48,680 nucleotides of DNA from UBA940 sp045613745 (lineage in GTDB: Bacteria > Bacteroidota > Bacteroidia > Bacteroidales > Rikenellaceae). Below are positions 1 to 7,521 of this stretch, in pieces; the first letter of the stretch is position 1; every line of letters starts with the position of its first letter. Location: positions 1 through 48,680 of the forward strand of contig JAZLBP010000005.1 of the NCBI GenBank assembly GCA_045613745.1. Direction: 5' to 3'. The translations under genes were made by a program, and so were the position numbers. The notes under the pieces are model-generated. The model saw only the letters and a list, made by a program, of their open reading frames with translations. It did no database searches and was not told the origin of the DNA.

Positions 1-43
1 TTTGTAGTGATAATAATAAATTAAAATCTCAGTTTATCCTGTG

Positions 44-79
44 TAAACCCACAAGTAAACCAAGAGTTAAACCAAGGCG
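44..79. repeat. Three 12-nt degenerate direct repeats upstream of the tRNA
   Basis: TAAACC occurs at 44-49, 56-61 and 68-73, exactly 12 nt apart, giving three tandem 12-nt units that share TAAACC and diverge in the second half. No promoter box is recognisable between them and the tRNA. They could be operator-like sites or chance in A-rich DNA; no function is claimed. Confidence 0.4.
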
Positions 80-116
80 AAATTAAACAGAAATAGAGAA
101 GCAGAGCTGCTTGTAA

Positions 117-221
117 GGTGCAATAGCTCAGTTGGTTGCAATCAGAAGCTTGCTTCTGATTGGCGTAGCAGCTAAAGGACTGAAAATCCTTGTGTCCCCG
201 GTTCGATTCCTGGTGGCACCA
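117..221 (+). tRNA. tRNA-Phe(GAA)-like gene with a hairpin inserted in the D-loop
   Basis: The anticodon arm is AAGGA-CTGAAAA-TCCTT (GAA anticodon, Phe). It is followed by GTGTC and a T arm CCCGG-TTCGATT-CCTGG, with the acceptor strands GGTGCAA (117-123) and TGGCACC (214-220) and discriminator A221. No CCA is encoded after it. The gene spans 105 nt instead of about 73-76, because positions 139-162 in the D-loop form an 11-bp perfect hairpin. Two stem mismatches are visible: A6-G67 in the acceptor (122 vs 215) and C51-T63 in the T stem. The D stem can only be drawn in a shifted register (TAGCT with AGCTA). Either this is a decayed or interrupted tRNA gene, or an unusual functional one; the terminator just downstream is intact. 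Confidence 0.7.
139..162. repeat. Perfect 11-bp inverted repeat inside the tRNA D-loop
   Basis: The arms 139-149 and 152-162 are exact reverse complements separated by two bases (TT). Drawn as a 10-bp stem, the loop is a CTTG tetraloop closed by G-C, a known stable RNA tetraloop type. It accounts for nearly all of the roughly 30 extra nucleotides of the tRNA-like gene. Confidence 0.9.
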
Positions 222-224
222 CAG

Positions 225-252
225 AAAGAGAGGTTAACGCCTCTCTTTTTTG
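225..252 (+). terminator. Rho-independent terminator of the tRNA
   Basis: The arms 225-233 and 240-248 pair perfectly over 9 bp around a 6-nt loop (TTAACG) and run into a T tract. It begins 4 nt after the tRNA discriminator base. Confidence 0.85.
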
Positions 253-304
253 TTTTATGCTAATATACTGAACTTTGAAATATCCTTATTTAGACGCAAG
301 GATA

Positions 305-350
305 AAATAAAATATCGTGGCTGCCCGAAAGGTAACCACGATATTTTTAT
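305..350 (-). terminator. Terminator of rho
   Basis: The arms 310-320 and 336-346 form a perfect 11-bp stem with T-rich DNA on the minus-strand 3' side. It sits about 40 nt past the rho stop codon. The A/T-rich flanks on both sides could let it act on either strand. Confidence 0.8.
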
Positions 351-386
351 TAGTTTGTATGTCGGCTTCCCGCAGGGTGGGGAAGG

Positions 387-2027
387 TTAGTTGCTCATTG
401 TGGCGAGCAGTTCCTCGTTGTCGAGGGTGTTTTCCATATGTTTTTTCAGCTCCTCCATCGCCTCTACCGAAGTCATATCGGCAAAGTAGTGGCGCAGAAT
501 CCAAGTCTTTTGAAGTGTTGCCTTGTCAAGCAGCAGATCCTCGCGGCGAGTGCCCGACGCAACAATATCCACAGCAGGGTAGATACGTTTGTTGGCAAGC
601 TTGCGATCGAGTTGCAACTCCATATTACCCGTACCCTTGAACTCCTCGAAAATAACCTCATCCATCTTCGAGCCGGTATCAATAAGAGCCGTTGCGATGA
701 TGGTCAGTGAGCCGCGCTCCTCGGTGTCACGAGCCGCACCAAAGAATCTTTTGGGTTTGTGCAGTGCGTTGGCATCCACACCTCCCGACAGCACCTTGCC
801 CGATGCGGGTTGTACGGTGTTGTAGGCGCGTGCCAAGCGTGTAATCGAGTCGAGGAAAATCACAACGTCGTGACCACACTCAACCATTCGTTTTGCTTTT
901 TCAAGCACCATTTCGGCAACCTTAACGTGACGGCTGGCTTGCTCGTCGAAGGTTGAGGCAATAACCTCGGCCTTAACGTTGCGAGCCATCTCGGTAACCT
1001 CCTCGGGACGCTCGTCGATGAGCAGTACAATCATATACACCTCGGGGTGGTTGTCGGCAATGGCGTTGGCAATGTTTTGCAGCAGCATAGTTTTACCCGT
1101 CTTGGGTTGTGCCACGATAAGCGCACGTTGTCCCTTGCCGATGGGCGAGAACAAATCTACTACGCGGGTCGAAAGGTTGTTGTGGCCATTGCCCGTCAGA
1201 CAGAACTTCTTGTTGGGGAACAACGGGGTCATATACTCAAACTGAACTCGGTCGCGAACCTGCTCGGGAGTCAGTCCGTTAATCATATTGATTTTCAACA
1301 GAGGGAAGTACTTCTCACCCTCCTTGGGCATACGGATAGCGCCGCTCACAGTATCACCCGGTTTGAGGCCGTAGTTTTTGATTTGCGACGGCGATACATA
1401 GATGTCGTCGGGCGAGTTGAGGTAGTTGTAGTCGGCCGAACGCAGGAAACCATATCCGTCGGGAATGATTTCGAGCACACCTTCGCAGTCGATGATACCC
1501 ATAAAATCCTCCTTGTTCTCGCTATGCGCGCGCGAAGAGGTGTAATTATCCTCATCACCATAGGTGGTGTCGAATGTTTCGGGTGTATCGGCAGTTTCGC
1601 CTTCGGTCGCTCCGTTCGCTTGCTCTGCGGTGGGTGTAACCTCTGTGTTTTTGTTCTTGGGCTTGCGACCTCTTTTCTTGGGTTGTGCGGGAGAGGCTTC
1701 GGTAGCTTGCCCACTCGGCTCACTTACTTCGGCGGGCTCGGCAGCTTGGACCTCTTCGGTTGCTTGGACTTGGCTCTCGCCGGCAGCAGCCGATTGTTCG
1801 CTCTGAATTTTAGTCGCCTCGCCTTTGGGACGTCGTCCTCGGCGTTTGGGGGCAGGGGTCTCGCTTGCAGGTTCTTCGGCAGTGTCGGTAGCTTCGCCAC
1901 TTGCAGCCTTGCTGATGAGTTCAATCAGTTTGGCCTTGGTGTGGTTGCCGGTGATATTCATTGCCTGAGCAATAGCCGCAAGTTCCTCTTTCGACTTACT
2001 ATTCAGTATATCTAAATCGTTTTGCAT
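387..2027 (-). CDS. rho: Transcription termination factor Rho
   Basis: This 546-residue protein is the hexameric RNA-dependent ATPase that terminates transcription. A Rho-N/SAP-like helical segment (about 6-40) is followed by a roughly 130-residue low-complexity Ala/Glu/Pro/Thr region. That region carries two basic patches, KRRGRRPKGE (61-70) and QPKKRGRKPK (115-124). A cold-shock-type RNA-binding domain starts near residue 176 (MGIIDCEGVLEIIPDGYGFL). The ATPase core has Walker A AQPKTGKT (306-313), Walker B VVIFLD (388-393), and the conserved Q/R-loop region SGGVDANALHKPKRFFGAAR. E. coli Rho has 419 residues, so the extra length is almost entirely the acidic/basic insert. It is monocistronic, with its own promoter and terminator. 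The 5' leader of about 65 nt could allow autoregulation, but this is not shown. Confidence 0.97.
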   Translation of the reverse strand: MQNDLDILNSKSKEELAAIAQAMNITGNHTKAKLIELISKAASGEATDTAEEPASETPAPKRRGRRPKGEATKIQSEQSAAAGESQVQATEEVQAAEPAEVSEPSGQATEASPAQPKKRGRKPKNKNTEVTPTAEQANGATEGETADTPETFDTTYGDEDNYTSSRAHSENKEDFMGIIDCEGVLEIIPDGYGFLRSADYNYLNSPDDIYVSPSQIKNYGLKPGDTVSGAIRMPKEGEKYFPLLKINMINGLTPEQVRDRVQFEYMTPLFPNKKFCLTGNGHNNLSTRVVDLFSPIGKGQRALIVAQPKTGKTMLLQNIANAIADNHPEVYMIVLLIDERPEEVTEMARNVKAEVIASTFDEQASRHVKVAEMVLEKAKRMVECGHDVVIFLDSITRLARAYNTVQPASGKVLSGGVDANALHKPKRFFGAARDTEERGSLTIIATALIDTGSKMDEVIFEEFKGTGNMELQLDRKLANKRIYPAVDIVASGTRREDLLLDKATLQKTWILRHYFADMTSVEAMEELKKHMENTLDNEELLATMSN

Positions 2028-2099
2028 TTAGTTTTAAATATGTGTTTTCGGATTAAAGGAAAGCGCATCGAACGAGCGCCTTTGTGTCGGATTATGTCA

Positions 2100-2130
2100 C
2101 AAAGGTAATGTAAACTTGTTAAAAAACAAA
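2100..2130 (-). promoter_or_regulatory. rho promoter
   Basis: On the minus strand the -7 box TACCTTTG lies at 2107-2100 and the -33 box TTTG at 2130-2127, with a 19-nt spacer, matching the Bacteroidetes housekeeping promoter. Start of transcription is expected near 2093, giving a leader of about 65 nt. Confidence 0.8.
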
Positions 2131-2141
2131 TTTCGGCCTCG

Positions 2142-2894
2142 TTATTTTAGCGTGGAGCACAATTTGTCGAGGTCTTCGGGAGTGTCCACCGAGATGGTTT
2201 CGACCGATGTCACACCCACTCGCACTGTGTAGCCGTTCTCCAACCAGCGGAGTTGTTCCAAAGACTCTGCCAATTCGAGCGAACTTTGGGGCAGACGGGT
2301 TATTTCGCGCAACACTTCGGCCTTATAAGCATACATTCCGATGTGCTTGTAATAGGTGTGGTTTGCTTGCCACTCTGCCTGCTCCTTGCCGCGAATGTGG
2401 GGAATCACCGAACGGCTGAAATAGAGTGCTCGGTTGTCGGTCGAGAGCACCACTTTGGGGGTGTTGGGATTGAAGATGTCCTCGTCCGCCGCAAAGGGTT
2501 TTACTAATGTTCCGATTTGGGTCGATGGGTTGTCAAACAGTGCGGCGATGGTTTGCAGGTGGTCGCCCGCAATCAGGGGCTCATCTCCTTGTACATTAAC
2601 AACCACGTCGTAGTGTTGGCCCGTACTCTTTTCGATGGTTTCCAACGCTTCGGCAATTCGGTCGGTGCCGCTTCGATGGCTGTCGGAGGTCATCACCACA
2701 CGTCCGCCAAAGGCCTCAACCGCGTCAAAAATGCGCTGGTCGTCGGTTGCTACCCATGTGTCGGGGAAGTGTGCCGAGGTGCGCTCATATACCCATTGAA
2801 TCATCGGTTTGCCTTGAATCTGAACCAGAGGTTTGCCCGGAAAACGGGTCGAAGCATATCGTGCGGGGATAATCGAAAGAAAATTCATAGTCAT
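2142..2894 (-). CDS. kdsB: 3-deoxy-manno-octulosonate cytidylyltransferase
   Basis: KdsB activates Kdo with CTP to CMP-Kdo for lipid A inner-core synthesis, in the cytoplasm. The nucleotidyltransferase signature IPARYASTRFPGKPL is near the N terminus, followed by VNVQGDEPLI (the metal- and substrate-binding loop) and DTPEDLDKL near the C terminus. The length of 250 residues is normal. Two in-frame ATGs lie six nt apart (2894 and 2888); the second gives MNFLSIIPARYAS, which fits the family better. It is transcribed away from the LuxC-family gene from a divergent promoter region. Confidence 0.95.
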   Translation of the reverse strand: MTMNFLSIIPARYASTRFPGKPLVQIQGKPMIQWVYERTSAHFPDTWVATDDQRIFDAVEAFGGRVVMTSDSHRSGTDRIAEALETIEKSTGQHYDVVVNVQGDEPLIAGDHLQTIAALFDNPSTQIGTLVKPFAADEDIFNPNTPKVVLSTDNRALYFSRSVIPHIRGKEQAEWQANHTYYKHIGMYAYKAEVLREITRLPQSSLELAESLEQLRWLENGYTVRVGVTSVETISVDTPEDLDKLCSTLK

Positions 2895-2913
2895 TCGCAG
2901 TTTATTATGGCTA

Positions 2914-2940
2914 CAAATTTAAATAAAAATTGTACATTTG
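2914..2940. promoter_or_regulatory. Divergent promoters of kdsB and the LuxC-family gene
   Basis: On the plus strand TACATTTG lies at 2933-2940. On the minus strand TAAATTTG lies at 2921-2914. The two -7 boxes are back to back and 11 nt apart, so the polymerases must compete for the site. The plus-strand start is expected at about 2946, essentially at the ATG of the reductase gene. Confidence 0.65.
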
Positions 2941-2944
2941 TGAT

Positions 2945-3934
2945 ATGCAAATGCTCGAAAAATTCATACAACTGCAAAAAGCCCTATCCGATTTTGGTAA
3001 CGACGATACTTCGCGTGCGGTGGTTGAGCGTGCTGTTGCGGATAACAGCTGGTTTACGCCCCGTGACGTTACATCATCACTGCGTGCCATTGCTGCGGAT
3101 ATGCTTTCGCCCCGCGCCTTGGAGCAGTGGCTGGCACGTTATCCCCAACTTCCCGTAGCCTCGCCACGCAGTGTGTTGGTCTTTATGGCGGGCAATATCC
3201 CTGCCGTGGGATTTGCCGATCTGCTGTGTGTGCTTGCAGCAGGCCATCGTGCCATTGTGAAGTATTCGAGCCGCGACACCGCACTGATGGAGTATGTCGT
3301 GTCGCTGCTGTCCGAGGAGTTCGATATCAAGGTCTATGACCCAGCCACCGACTCGCCCGATGCCCTGCTGGCTATGGGTAGCGACTCAACGGCTGCAATG
3401 TTGCAACAGCAGTTTGGCTCGATTCCGCGCCTTATCCGCGCATCGCGTACTTCGGTTGCGCTGCTGATGGGAGAGGAGAGTGACGACCAACTTGCGGCGC
3501 TTTGCGATGACATCTGCCGCTATGACGGACGCGGTTGCCGCAGTGTGTCGCGCCTGCTTGTCCCTTCGGGCTATGATTTTACGCGCCTGAAAAACGCACT
3601 TTCCCAAGTGGAGGTTTCGGCCAAATGGCGCGCAGTCTATACCCACAACCGAGCATTGGCGCTTATGAGTGGAGTCGAGGTTGTTGATGCGGGAGTGGCT
3701 TTGTTGCACCCGAGCGACGAGGTTCCGATGAACATTGCAACCCTGCACTACACCGAGTATTCCGACCCCTCCCAGGCCTACGAATGGATTGCCGAGCGTG
3801 ATTCCGAGATTCAGTGTATCGTTGCAAACTCCTTTGAACACCCCCGCTGTGTGCCCTTCGGAATGGCCCAACACCCCTCGCTAACGGACTACCCCGACGG
3901 CATCGACACAATGTCGTGGCTTTCGACATTATAA
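2945..3934 (+). CDS. LuxC-family acyl-CoA reductase
   Basis: The 329-residue protein resembles the LuxC/acyl-CoA reductase family (aldehyde-dehydrogenase fold), which reduces acyl thioesters to aldehydes. Visible features are a nucleotide-binding-type stretch SVLVFMAGNIPAVGFADLL near residue 75, and DGRGCRSVSRLLVP with Cys198 as the likely thioester-forming nucleophile. An in-frame TTG at 2930 overlaps the -7 box, so the start is ATG 2945 or ATG 2951 (MLEKFIQL). Given the predicted transcription start, the mRNA is nearly leaderless. No partner genes of a lux-type pathway are nearby and the physiological substrate is unknown; a role in aldehyde or plasmalogen-type lipid metabolism is only a guess. 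Confidence 0.75.
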   Translation: MQMLEKFIQLQKALSDFGNDDTSRAVVERAVADNSWFTPRDVTSSLRAIAADMLSPRALEQWLARYPQLPVASPRSVLVFMAGNIPAVGFADLLCVLAAGHRAIVKYSSRDTALMEYVVSLLSEEFDIKVYDPATDSPDALLAMGSDSTAAMLQQQFGSIPRLIRASRTSVALLMGEESDDQLAALCDDICRYDGRGCRSVSRLLVPSGYDFTRLKNALSQVEVSAKWRAVYTHNRALALMSGVEVVDAGVALLHPSDEVPMNIATLHYTEYSDPSQAYEWIAERDSEIQCIVANSFEHPRCVPFGMAQHPSLTDYPDGIDTMSWLSTL

Positions 3935-3936
3935 TA

Positions 3937-3975
3937 AAATTCCCTGCTCGAAATCTCGAACAGGGAATTTTTTCT
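3937..3975. terminator. Bidirectional terminator between the reductase gene and rpiB
   Basis: The arms 3937-3946 and 3961-3970 pair perfectly over 10 bp, with an A tract on one side and a T tract on the other. It lies between two converging genes (stop codons at 3934 and 3994). Confidence 0.85.
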
Positions 3976-3993
3976 TTGAGTCTATACTCGAAC

Positions 3994-4440
3994 CTATTTG
4001 CTGATAGCGATTTTGTTTACGCGGCGAACGTGACGCTCGGCAGTGGGGTCGAAATTGGTTGCAAGGAATTTGTCAACCATTGCAATAGCCTCGCTGTTGT
4101 CGATAAAGCGCGCGGGCAACGACAGCACGTTTGCGTTGTTGTGTTGACGAGCCAGTTCAGCCAACTCTACGTTCCAGCAGAGAGCGGCACGTACAGCAGC
4201 GTGTTTGTTGAGGCTCATGCTGATGCCGTTACCCGAGCCGCACAGAGCGATACCCATAGGAACTTCGCCTTTCTCGATACTCTCGGCCAATGCGTGTGCC
4301 ATATCGGGGTAGTCGCAGCTTTCGGGCGAGTCGCAACCGAAGTCGTGAACATCATAACCTTTGGCGTCCAGATAACCTGCAATAAACTCTTTCATTTCGT
4401 AGCCTGCGTGGTCGCAAGCCAATCCGATTTTCTTTTCCAT
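3994..4440 (-). CDS. rpiB: Ribose-5-phosphate isomerase B
   Basis: RpiB interconverts ribose 5-phosphate and ribulose 5-phosphate in the pentose phosphate pathway. The 148-residue protein shows CDHAGYEMK (Asp10-His11) at the N terminus and the phosphate-binding/catalytic loop ALCGSGNGIS with Cys67. It also has RQHNNANVLSLPARF, the conserved His-Asn segment. It is the last gene of the dapF-hydrolase-rpiB operon, 12 nt after the hydrolase, and runs into the bidirectional terminator. Confidence 0.95.
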   Translation of the reverse strand: MEKKIGLACDHAGYEMKEFIAGYLDAKGYDVHDFGCDSPESCDYPDMAHALAESIEKGEVPMGIALCGSGNGISMSLNKHAAVRAALCWNVELAELARQHNNANVLSLPARFIDNSEAIAMVDKFLATNFDPTAERHVRRVNKIAISK

Positions 4441-4452
4441 TTTTATGATTTG

Positions 4453-5253
4453 TTATTTTGTATTTTTAATAAAGTCAATCAGTGCTTGTGCGGTCTCTTC
4501 CTCTTGCTCGATGAAACCCATATGTCCCGAATTTTCGAGCCACAGAACTTGGGCATCGGGGTTCTCGGCAATAACGCGCTCGGCAACCTCGCGGCTGATG
4601 TAGTTGTCCTTGCAACCATAAATCAGCAGTTTGGGAAGTTTGCACTCCTGCAACAGTTTGCTGCGGTCGGGGCGCTCCATCATACCGCGCAACAAGGCGC
4701 AGATTCCGTCGTCGTCGGTCAGGTAAATCTGCTCGGCGAGTCCTTCGATGTCGCTACGGAAATACTTCACGTTGTCCGCCGCAAAGCCTTGTGCGGGGGT
4801 GAGTGCAGCCAGAGTGTCCTTCTTGCCGCTTTTGATGAGTTTGATTTCGCGCTCGCGGTTAGCCTTCTTCTCATCCGAGTCGGCATAGGGTGTTGAGTGC
4901 AACATAACAATACCCTCAACCATCTCGGGATGGCGTTCGAGCATTGCCATTGCCACATATCCGCCCATCGAGTGACCCACGATGGTTGCGCGTTCAACCT
5001 CTTGTCCGCGCATAACATCGGCCACCACATCGGCCAGAAACTCCATCGAGTGAACTTCGCCCACAACCTCCGATACACCATGTCCGGGGAGGTCCAGTGC
5101 GATGACCCTAACCTCGCGTTTGATGAGGTCGGTAAGTTCGTCCCACACATTGAGCGACTCCAAGTAGCCGTGCAGCAATACAACGGTTTTGTCACCTTTC
5201 TGTGTGTCGCACACCAAGGTCACACACTCGTTGGCTATGGTAAATTTCTCCAT
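4453..5253 (-). CDS. Alpha/beta-fold hydrolase
   Basis: This 266-residue alpha/beta hydrolase has the oxyanion-hole motif LLHGYLES, the nucleophile elbow GHSMGG (Ser95), and the rest of a triad at about Asp216 (YGCKDNYI) and His244 (NSGHMGF). No signal peptide is visible, so it is probably cytoplasmic. It lies between dapF (9-nt gap) and rpiB (12-nt gap) on one transcript. The substrate cannot be told from sequence; the family includes esterases, lactonases and C-C hydrolases. Confidence 0.85.
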   Translation of the reverse strand: MEKFTIANECVTLVCDTQKGDKTVVLLHGYLESLNVWDELTDLIKREVRVIALDLPGHGVSEVVGEVHSMEFLADVVADVMRGQEVERATIVGHSMGGYVAMAMLERHPEMVEGIVMLHSTPYADSDEKKANREREIKLIKSGKKDTLAALTPAQGFAADNVKYFRSDIEGLAEQIYLTDDDGICALLRGMMERPDRSKLLQECKLPKLLIYGCKDNYISREVAERVIAENPDAQVLWLENSGHMGFIEQEEETAQALIDFIKNTK

Positions 5254-5262
5254 ATTTCTTTT

Positions 5263-6078
5263 CTATCTGAAATTTGTTGTTTCCAATTTGCCCGTAAATA
5301 CCCTGCGGGCGGGGCCTGTGAGTACAACGTTGCGGAACTTGTCACCCTCGGCCTCGAAACGTACCGCGAGTTCTCCGCCGCGAGCCAGTGCCTTCCACTC
5401 CGTAGCGTTGCTCGAAGTGTGCAGACGCGTCACAATGGAACCAGCCACTGCTCCCGTGCCGCAAGCCAAGGTTTCATCCTCGACGCCGCGCTCATAGGTG
5501 CGTATCTTGAATTTGCCGTCGCCGACAATCTCCACAAAGTTCACATTCACGCCTTGCAGATGGTCAAACTGCGGGCTGTAACGTAACGCGCGTCCTTGGC
5601 CAATCACATCATACTGCTCGACGTTATCTACAATTCGCACAACGTGATTCGAGCCGTTGTAGAGCAGGTAGTCGCCCTCGTTGGTTCGGCTCACACCCTC
5701 CACGTCAATCATTCCGAGTTCCACGACGCCGCGATTGTTGTCGGCGCTCAATACTTTGGCGCTGTGCAGGCCGTCGATACCCTCAAAAGTTTTGAGTTTG
5801 CCGCCCACTCCGAGGTAGTGGGCAAATAGAGTGATGCATCGTCCACCATTTCCGCACATCGTACCCTCGCCACCATCCGCGTTGTAGAATCTCATTTTGA
5901 AATCTACGTCAGGTTGTGTGGCCATATCCAAAATCATCAAACCGTCGGCACCCACACCTTTGTGTCGGTCACAGAAGGCTCTGATAAACTCTGCCGGGGG
6001 ATTAATCTCGCTCTCTCGCGCATCCATTAGGATGAAATCATTTCCGGCTCCCTCGTATTTGCTGAATCGTAGAACCAT
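5263..6078 (-). CDS. dapF: Diaminopimelate epimerase
   Basis: DapF converts LL- to meso-diaminopimelate for lysine and peptidoglycan synthesis. Both active-site cysteines are present: Cys75 in MCGNGGRC and Cys206 in LACGTGA. The N-terminal KYEGAGNDFILMD is the family signature. At 271 residues it is a normal length. It is first in the dapF-hydrolase-rpiB operon and has its own -7 box upstream. No other lysine-pathway gene is adjacent (LL-DAP aminotransferase, a common Bacteroidetes partner, is not in the window). Confidence 0.96.
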   Translation of the reverse strand: MVLRFSKYEGAGNDFILMDARESEINPPAEFIRAFCDRHKGVGADGLMILDMATQPDVDFKMRFYNADGGEGTMCGNGGRCITLFAHYLGVGGKLKTFEGIDGLHSAKVLSADNNRGVVELGMIDVEGVSRTNEGDYLLYNGSNHVVRIVDNVEQYDVIGQGRALRYSPQFDHLQGVNVNFVEIVGDGKFKIRTYERGVEDETLACGTGAVAGSIVTRLHTSSNATEWKALARGGELAVRFEAEGDKFRNVVLTGPARRVFTGKLETTNFR

Positions 6079-6112
6079 AGCCGTAGTAGTTACAGGTTTT
6101 GTATCTCTAAGG

Positions 6113-6120
6113 CAAAGATA
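6113..6120 (-). promoter_or_regulatory. dapF promoter -7 box
   Basis: TATCTTTG on the minus strand (6120-6113) lies 35 nt upstream of the dapF ATG, followed by an ordinary short leader. It separates the dapF operon from queA upstream. Confidence 0.65.
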
Positions 6121-6157
6121 ACTTTTTTTTCGGTTACTTCCAAAATCCGCGCCCCGT

Positions 6158-7372
6158 TTATCGGGTGGGGAAAAGCAGACTGCTGTCGCCGTAGCTCAAA
6201 AATCTGAAATCGTTGTTCATAGCATAGCGATAGACATTGTGCCAATCCTCGCCGATAAAGGCGCTGATGAGCAGCAACAAGGTGCTCTTGGGTTGGTGGA
6301 AGTTGGTTACAATCTGGTTTACCACGCGGAACTTGAACGACGGCACAATCATAATTTGTGTGGCCGCTTTCAGGGTGGTCATACCTTTGCTGTTCATATA
6401 CTCTGCCAAGGCCTTCAACAACTCCATACCCTCAATCTCTTGCGGAATGTCGTACAGTTCGAACTGACCGATAACCCTCTCGGTGTGAGGCTCGCCCTCG
6501 GTCATAACTCTGTAACCCAGCGCCGATAGCGACTCCAAAGTTCGCACCGAGGTTGTTCCAACAGCGGTGATATTGCCACTTTTGCGAATCAGGTCAGCAA
6601 GCGCCTCTGCATTAATTTCGAAGTGCTCGGTGTGCATCGGGTGGCGTGTTGCATCCTCCTCCTTGACGGGAAGGAACGTTCCTGCGCCTACGTGAAGTGT
6701 AACCTCGCGCGTTTCGATACCTTGGGCGTTCAGCTGTTCGATAACCTCGTTTGTGAAGTGCAGACCCGCAGTAGGTGCCGCCACCGAACCCTCGAACTTT
6801 GAGTACACCGTCTGATAACGTGTGTAGTCCACCTCTTGGGTGTCGCGGTTCAGATAGGGTGGGATAGGCATACGTCCGAGCAACTCCAATACCTGTCCGA
6901 AGGTCATCGGAGCGTCCCACTCAAAGCGCACGATGTTCTCGTTGCCTTTGGTTTGCTCCTCTCGCCAAGCCTGCAAGGTGTACTCCGTGCCGTTCTCGGT
7001 GAAGGGAATCACTACGGGGCCCTCTTTCCACTTTTTGAGTCCGCCTACGATGCAGTGCCACTTGCAACTTCCCGTTACGGCAAAGGCGCGCTCATAGTCG
7101 GCAGGTTCGCACGGCTCCAAGCACAACACCTCGACCCTTGCGCCCGTAGGTTTGTGCATAATCACACGAGCCCTCACAACGCGAGTGTTGTTGAACACCA
7201 ACATCGTGTCCTTGGGCAGTACCTCGCCAATGCGGTTGAACACCGTGTGGCTGATATTGCCGTCAGCTCTGCGGACCAGCAGTTTCGATGCCGAGCGTTG
7301 TTCTGCGGGATATTTTGCTATTCGGTGGTCGGGCAGTTCGTAGTTGAAATCCTCGATATTAATCTTTTGCAT
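6158..7372 (-). CDS. queA: S-adenosylmethionine:tRNA ribosyltransferase-isomerase
   Basis: QueA transfers and isomerises the ribosyl group of SAM onto 7-aminomethyl-7-deazaguanine in tRNA, giving epoxyqueuosine. The 404-residue protein carries the family stretches FNYELPDHRIAKYPAEQR, MLVFNNTRVVRARV, SVAAPTAGLHFT, LHVGAGTF and FHQPKSTLLLLISAF. The reading frame opens 31 codons further upstream, but the start at 7372 (MQKINIEDF) is preceded by a GAAAGAG run and matches the family N terminus, so the longer version is rejected. The gene follows infC by a 149-nt spacer with a weak hairpin. Confidence 0.94.
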   Translation of the reverse strand: MQKINIEDFNYELPDHRIAKYPAEQRSASKLLVRRADGNISHTVFNRIGEVLPKDTMLVFNNTRVVRARVIMHKPTGARVEVLCLEPCEPADYERAFAVTGSCKWHCIVGGLKKWKEGPVVIPFTENGTEYTLQAWREEQTKGNENIVRFEWDAPMTFGQVLELLGRMPIPPYLNRDTQEVDYTRYQTVYSKFEGSVAAPTAGLHFTNEVIEQLNAQGIETREVTLHVGAGTFLPVKEEDATRHPMHTEHFEINAEALADLIRKSGNITAVGTTSVRTLESLSALGYRVMTEGEPHTERVIGQFELYDIPQEIEGMELLKALAEYMNSKGMTTLKAATQIMIVPSFKFRVVNQIVTNFHQPKSTLLLLISAFIGEDWHNVYRYAMNNDFRFLSYGDSSLLFPTR

Positions 7373-7437
7373 CTCTTTCGGTTTTGTTGCGTGCGTTTGT
7401 TGCTTGGGGTGCGGATATAATAAACAAAGACCCACCC

Positions 7438-7463
7438 GACAGGCCCGCCGGAGCAGACCTGTC
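7438..7463 (-). other. Hairpin in the infC-queA spacer
   Basis: The arms GACAGG (7438-7443) and CCTGTC (7458-7463) enclose a 14-nt G/C-rich loop. On the minus strand the stem is followed by GGGTGGGTCTTTGTTT, a poor T tract. It may be a partial terminator or attenuator between infC and queA, or a processing site. Confidence 0.35.
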
Positions 7464-7521
7464 AAATGGATTTTAATGCGCCGCAGTGTCGAGCAACATT
7501 ACGGTATATACTCTCGCAGTC

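Noticed and set aside
7373..7465. A 31-residue N-terminal extension of queA
   Set aside because: The family N terminus starts at 7372 and has a purine-rich run before it.
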